7,481 nt of DNA from an uncultured Holophagaceae bacterium (GTDB lineage: Bacteria > Acidobacteriota > Holophagae > Holophagales > Holophagaceae), in assembly GCA_903927605.1 (NCBI GenBank), contig CAIYNT010000265.1:1-7481 (forward strand), read 5' to 3'. Under the pieces are notes generated by a model. It made no database searches, had not been told where the DNA came from, and worked only from the letters and a program-made list of their open reading frames with translations. Both the position numbers and the translations under genes were made by a program. Shown here piece by piece: positions 5,251 through 7,481 of this stretch (position 1 is the stretch's first letter; every line of letters begins with the position of its first letter).

Positions 5251-7152
5251 ATGAGTGACCTCGACAACCCCAACTTCCCCAGGATGATCGGCCGCTACCA
5301 GGTGCTGTGTCTTCTGGGCTCCGGCGCCATGGGAAGTGTCGTGCTGGCCGAGGATCCCAGGATCAAGCGCAAGGTGGCCATCAAGCTGATGAAGCTGGAG
5401 GCCGTGAGGACCGAGGCCGATCAGCATGAGTATCTGGCACGGTTCCAGCGCGAGGCGGAGGTATCGGGCCTGCTGAACCACCCGGGGATCGTGGCCATCT
5501 ACGATGTGGGCGAAGTGGAAGGCTACGGGCCCTTCCTGGCCATGGAGTTCGTGGCGGGCAAGCCGCTGGACGGGATCATGAAGAACGGTCCCGCCCTGAC
5601 CATGAAGGAAAAACTCCGGATCGCCGTGGGTCTGGCCGAGGCTCTGGATCATGCCCATGCCAAGGCCATCGTCCACCGGGATGTGAAGCCGGGAAACGTG
5701 ATGGTGGGCGAAGATGGCCGCCCCAAGCTCATGGATTTCGGCATCGCCAAGCGGGAGGACGCCAGCCTCACCCAGACGGGCACCTTCCTCGGCACACCCA
5801 GTTATGCCAGCCCCGAGCAGATCAAGGAGGGCACGGTCGACAGCCGCTCCGACATCTTCAGCTTCGGCGTGCTGGTCTTCGAGCTCATGAGCGGGCAGTC
5901 TCCCTTTCCTGGCACCTCCATCAACACCATCCTCTATCGCATCGTGAACGAGCCCCCCATTGAAGTGCAGCCACCTGTGCTGGGCGTCCTGCCGGAAGGC
6001 TGGCGGCGGGTCTTCGGCAAGGTGCTGGCAAAGCGACCCGAGGCACGCTACGCCACCTGCACGGGCTTTGTGCGTGATCTGCTCGACGCCGTGACGGAGT
6101 TGGGCAAGGACGACCGGCGCGAACTGCTCGGTCTCATGCGGATGAGTGGGGATGCCCCTCTGCCGGAGATCGTCTCCACGTCCTTCGACGAGACGATGGT
6201 CGTGGACCGTCACTCACATCGGAAAGCAGGCTGGCTCTGGATCGCCACAGTGTTGCTAGTAGTTGTGATGGGCGGCGGATGGTTCCTCTTCAGAGGTCCC
6301 AAAGGGATGCGGCTCAAGATTGAATCCCTGCCATCGGGCGCCAAGGTCTTCGTGAATGATCTGGAAGTGGGTCCAACGCCCCAGAATCAGTCATTGGTGC
6401 CAGGCGACAAGGTGCGGCTCGAATTGAAAGGGCATCTGCCCATCACCTACGAGTTCAAGCCGGGCGAGGTTCCATCCGCTTTCAGGATGGATCCCATCAT
6501 CAAGGATGAGTTGCTGGATTCCTTGCCCCAGGGTGCCACGGCCGTGCTGGATGAGAAGGAACTGGAGGGCGTGACGCCCCTCCACGTCCAGTGGAACCAG
6601 GGTATTCAGCACCGACTGACCCTCACCAAGGACAACCTGCATTTCCACCTGGATTTCGATCCGGGCGATGGACCGAATGGCCGGGCGTTCCCACTGAAGG
6701 AAGCCTCCACCGTCGCGGCCCAGCCGGAGCCCTCCCTGGATCCCGATGCGCCGGGGTTCCTCAAGCTGGCTGGGGGATTCAGTGTGCGGCTGAAGGCCGA
6801 TGGCAAGGATCTGGGCGAAGTCGGTCCTGGATCGAAGGTGTCGCTGCCCCCCGGCATCCACAAGCTCGAACTGAACAGTGTCCTCTACTTCTACAAGGAC
6901 AGTCGTACCGTCAGTCTCACCGCGGGACAGACCACCGCGCTCACCGTGCCTGGTCTCGGCACCCTCACGGTCGAGACCTTCCCGGGCACCGGCAAAGTAT
7001 TTGTGGATGACCAGGACGCCCGTATCGAAAGCGACCACAGCAGCGTCCAGGTGGCCGTGGGCCACCACATTGTCACCGTTCGCGGCCCCAACAGCATCAA
7101 GCACCAGCCCGTGGACGTCAGCGGTGACAAGCTATTGAAGTTCCAGCTATAA
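5251..7152 (+). CDS. Membrane-anchored Ser/Thr protein kinase with PEGA-like repeats
   Basis: A 633-residue Hanks-type kinase. The N-terminal cytoplasmic kinase domain (about 15-285) has the Gly loop GSGAMGSV (23-30), the ATP Lys in VAIK (45), the alpha-C Glu in FQREAE (68/70), HRDVKPGN (142-149), DFG (162-164), an activation segment with T174 and T176, GTPSYASPEQ (181-190) and DIFSFGV (201-207). All catalytic residues are present, so it should be active, and as an RD kinase it is probably switched on by autophosphorylation. A linker is followed by one transmembrane segment (about 327-347, AGWLWIATVLLVVVMGGG), then an outer region with four modules resembling PEGA domains: LPSGAKVFVNDLEVGPTP (358-375), LPQGATAVLDEKELEGVTP (425-443), FSVRLKADGKDLGEVGPG (510-527) and a last one around FPGTGKVFVDD (577-587). 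PEGA domains are beta-sandwich modules thought to bind surface ligands. AGGA 7 nt before ATG 5251 supports the start. No phosphatase or substrate gene is adjacent. Confidence 0.93.
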   Translation: MSDLDNPNFPRMIGRYQVLCLLGSGAMGSVVLAEDPRIKRKVAIKLMKLEAVRTEADQHEYLARFQREAEVSGLLNHPGIVAIYDVGEVEGYGPFLAMEFVAGKPLDGIMKNGPALTMKEKLRIAVGLAEALDHAHAKAIVHRDVKPGNVMVGEDGRPKLMDFGIAKREDASLTQTGTFLGTPSYASPEQIKEGTVDSRSDIFSFGVLVFELMSGQSPFPGTSINTILYRIVNEPPIEVQPPVLGVLPEGWRRVFGKVLAKRPEARYATCTGFVRDLLDAVTELGKDDRRELLGLMRMSGDAPLPEIVSTSFDETMVVDRHSHRKAGWLWIATVLLVVVMGGGWFLFRGPKGMRLKIESLPSGAKVFVNDLEVGPTPQNQSLVPGDKVRLELKGHLPITYEFKPGEVPSAFRMDPIIKDELLDSLPQGATAVLDEKELEGVTPLHVQWNQGIQHRLTLTKDNLHFHLDFDPGDGPNGRAFPLKEASTVAAQPEPSLDPDAPGFLKLAGGFSVRLKADGKDLGEVGPGSKVSLPPGIHKLELNSVLYFYKDSRTVSLTAGQTTALTVPGLGTLTVETFPGTGKVFVDDQDARIESDHSSVQVAVGHHIVTVRGPNSIKHQPVDVSGDKLLKFQL

Positions 7153-7213
7153 GCCAGGGGCTGGCCCACCATTTGCTAGGAGAGGCAAATAAGACCGACG
7201 CCGGAGGCGACGG
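7153..7213. repeat. Three short hairpins after the kinase stop
   Basis: Directly after the TAA the sequence can form GCCAG-GGG-CTGGC (7153-7165), ATTTGC-8 nt-GCAAAT (7171-7190) and CCGaCGCC-GGA-GGCGaCGG (7195-7213, one A/A mismatch). None is followed by a T-run, so they are weak terminators at best; they may stabilise the 3' end of the kinase mRNA. No gene is visible here. Confidence 0.4.
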
Positions 7214-7242
7214 CCCGAGTCAGCCTGCGCGCCATCCCTGAT

Positions 7243-7272
7243 TTCGAATCCTCCATACGCGAGGAAGGATTC
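7243..7272. repeat. Repeat copy 1: inverted-repeat element with short loop
   Basis: The 18-mer TTCGAATCCTCCATACGC (7243-7260) is followed directly by GAGGAAGGATTC (7261-7272). GAATCCT (7246-7252) and AGGATTC (7266-7272) pair as a 7-bp stem, extendable to CC/GG with one bulged A. Both parts recur at 7405-7422 and 7468-7479, there separated by 45 nt. No coding frame of note crosses it. Confidence 0.7.
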
Positions 7273-7278
7273 CCTTCA

Positions 7279-7310
7279 CGTCACCCTTTCGCCTACGGCT
7301 CGGGGTGACG
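7279..7310. repeat. Perfect 8-bp inverted repeat, CGTCACCC/GGGTGACG
   Basis: CGTCACCC (7279-7286) pairs with GGGTGACG (7303-7310) around a 16-nt loop that holds a minor GCC-TAC-GGC stem. It sits between repeat copy 1 and the nested hairpin. It has no T-tract, so I call it only a structured repeat. Confidence 0.6.
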
Positions 7311-7322
7311 CTCCGGCCGCGC

Positions 7323-7398
7323 GAATCCCTGGCCCGGCGCTGATCCGCTCCGGCAGTCCCCCGGACTGCCTCTGCGGGCGCCTACCGGCCAGGGATTC
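7323..7398. repeat. 76-bp nested palindrome with a 12-bp perfect outer stem
   Basis: The outer stem is GAATCCCTGGCC (7323-7334) with GGCCAGGGATTC (7387-7398), 12 of 12 pairs. Inside lie GGCGC (7336-7340) with GCGCC (7378-7382), CCGC (7345-7348) with GCGG (7374-7377), and GGCAGTCC (7352-7359) with GGACTGCC (7363-7370) around a CCC loop. All stems are nested in register, so transcript or single-stranded DNA from either strand would fold into one long, slightly bulged rod. Function unknown; a REP/MITE-like element is the plain guess. Confidence 0.8.
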
Positions 7399-7404
7399 TG
7401 TGAC

Positions 7405-7481
7405 TTCGAATCCTCCATACGCTCCCCAACGACACAAGGCCGCGCAAGGCGGCCTTGTTTCGTTGGGGAGGAAGGATTCGA
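7405..7481. repeat. Repeat copy 2, split by an inserted hairpin; runs off the window
   Basis: TTCGAATCCTCCATACGC (7405-7422) repeats copy 1 exactly, as does GAGGAAGGATTC (7468-7479), but 45 nt lie between them. TTCGAATCCT (7405-7414) pairs with AGGATTCGA (7473-7481), 9 bp inside the window, and probably extends by one more pair beyond the right edge. Confidence 0.7.
7422..7470. terminator. Long terminator-like hairpin inside repeat copy 2
   Basis: Bases 7422-7443 pair with 7449-7470: 21 of 22 pairs, the exception being C7433/T7459, with loop GCAAG. The inner part, AAGGCCGC-GCAAG-GCGGCCTT followed by GTTT, has the look of a rho-independent terminator on the + strand, though the T-run is short. 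The outer part is CTCCCCAACGA/TCGTTGGGGAG. It could end transcription from the kinase, or from a leftward gene beyond the right edge. Confidence 0.5.

Noticed and set aside
5152..6213. Long minus-strand open frame (353 codons) opposite the kinase
   Set aside because: It is antisense to a kinase domain with all catalytic motifs; its His/Gln/Leu-rich composition is what reverse reading of a GC-rich gene yields, and it has no recognisable domain.
7423..7469. Integron attC site (CCCCAAC ... GTTGGGG resembles RYYYAAC ... GTTRRRY)
   Set aside because: The outer consensus positions do not fit (C in place of purine, G in place of pyrimidine), the typical extra-helical bases are missing, and there is no integrase or gene cassette in the window.
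7405..7481. tRNA 3' end or attachment site, because TTCGAATCC matches the T-loop consensus
   Set aside because: On the + strand neither 18-mer copy is preceded by a matching 5' T-stem, and no anticodon or D arm can be traced upstream. On the minus strand the body would lie beyond the right edge, and the sequence after CTCCCCA does not give a CCA end. It needs the flanking sequence to exclude fully.
7153..7481. CRISPR array or retron ncRNA
   Set aside because: There are only two copies of the 18-mer, 162 bp apart, with no regular spacers, and no cas or reverse transcriptase gene is present.

Overview
The window is GC-rich bacterial chromosome with dense, mostly co-directional genes. PEGA-type Ser/Thr kinase, cellulose-synthase-like GT2, stand-alone FlhB-tail protein and lone receiver protein would fit a delta-proteobacteria-like or Acidobacteriota genome. 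My best guess is Acidobacteriota, class Holophagae (Geothrix-like). That is an inference from gene content and composition, not proven by any marker here.

Layout. (1) Positions 1-603, + strand: 3' part of a proline-iminopeptidase-type alpha/beta hydrolase, cut by the left window edge just after its nucleophile elbow. (2) Positions 613-5127, - strand: a compact six-gene run, read 5'->3' as GT2 glycosyltransferase, FlhB-C-terminal-like protein, PHP phosphoesterase, single-domain response regulator, truA, HD-domain protein. Junctions are 22 bp, a 4-bp ATGA overlap, 30 bp, 2 bp and 10 bp, so this is very probably one operon. It converges on the hydrolase with only 9 bp between the two stop codons. 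(3) Positions 5128-5250: divergent intergenic region, relatively A/T-rich, which must hold the promoters of the operon and of the kinase. (4) Positions 5251-7152, + strand: a membrane-anchored Ser/Thr kinase with four PEGA-like modules after its transmembrane segment. (5) Positions 7153-7481: 329 bp without a gene, packed with inverted repeats.

Two things stand out. First, truA is broken: its reading frame runs from an ATG two bases after the response-regulator stop, but codon 27 is TAA, and two codons earlier the nearly invariant Trp of the YDG-x-x-F-x-G-W-Q motif reads Gly. The other ~250 codons are intact, so this is either a very recent lesion, a local sequence error, or a gene expressed by restart at a GTG with a good Shine-Dalgarno. 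Second, the region after the kinase is a chain of three modules, each bounded by GAATCCY...RGGATTC in inverted orientation. One contains a 12-bp perfect stem with three further nested stems. Another looks like a second copy of the first, with a 45-nt terminator-like hairpin placed in its middle. I see no protein-coding partner for this repeat array inside the window and do not claim a new system.

Functional links: the operon mixes envelope polysaccharide synthesis, a possible export-switch fragment, nucleotide/phosphoester hydrolysis, signalling and tRNA modification. No single pathway joins them, so co-transcription may be housekeeping packing rather than a shared function.
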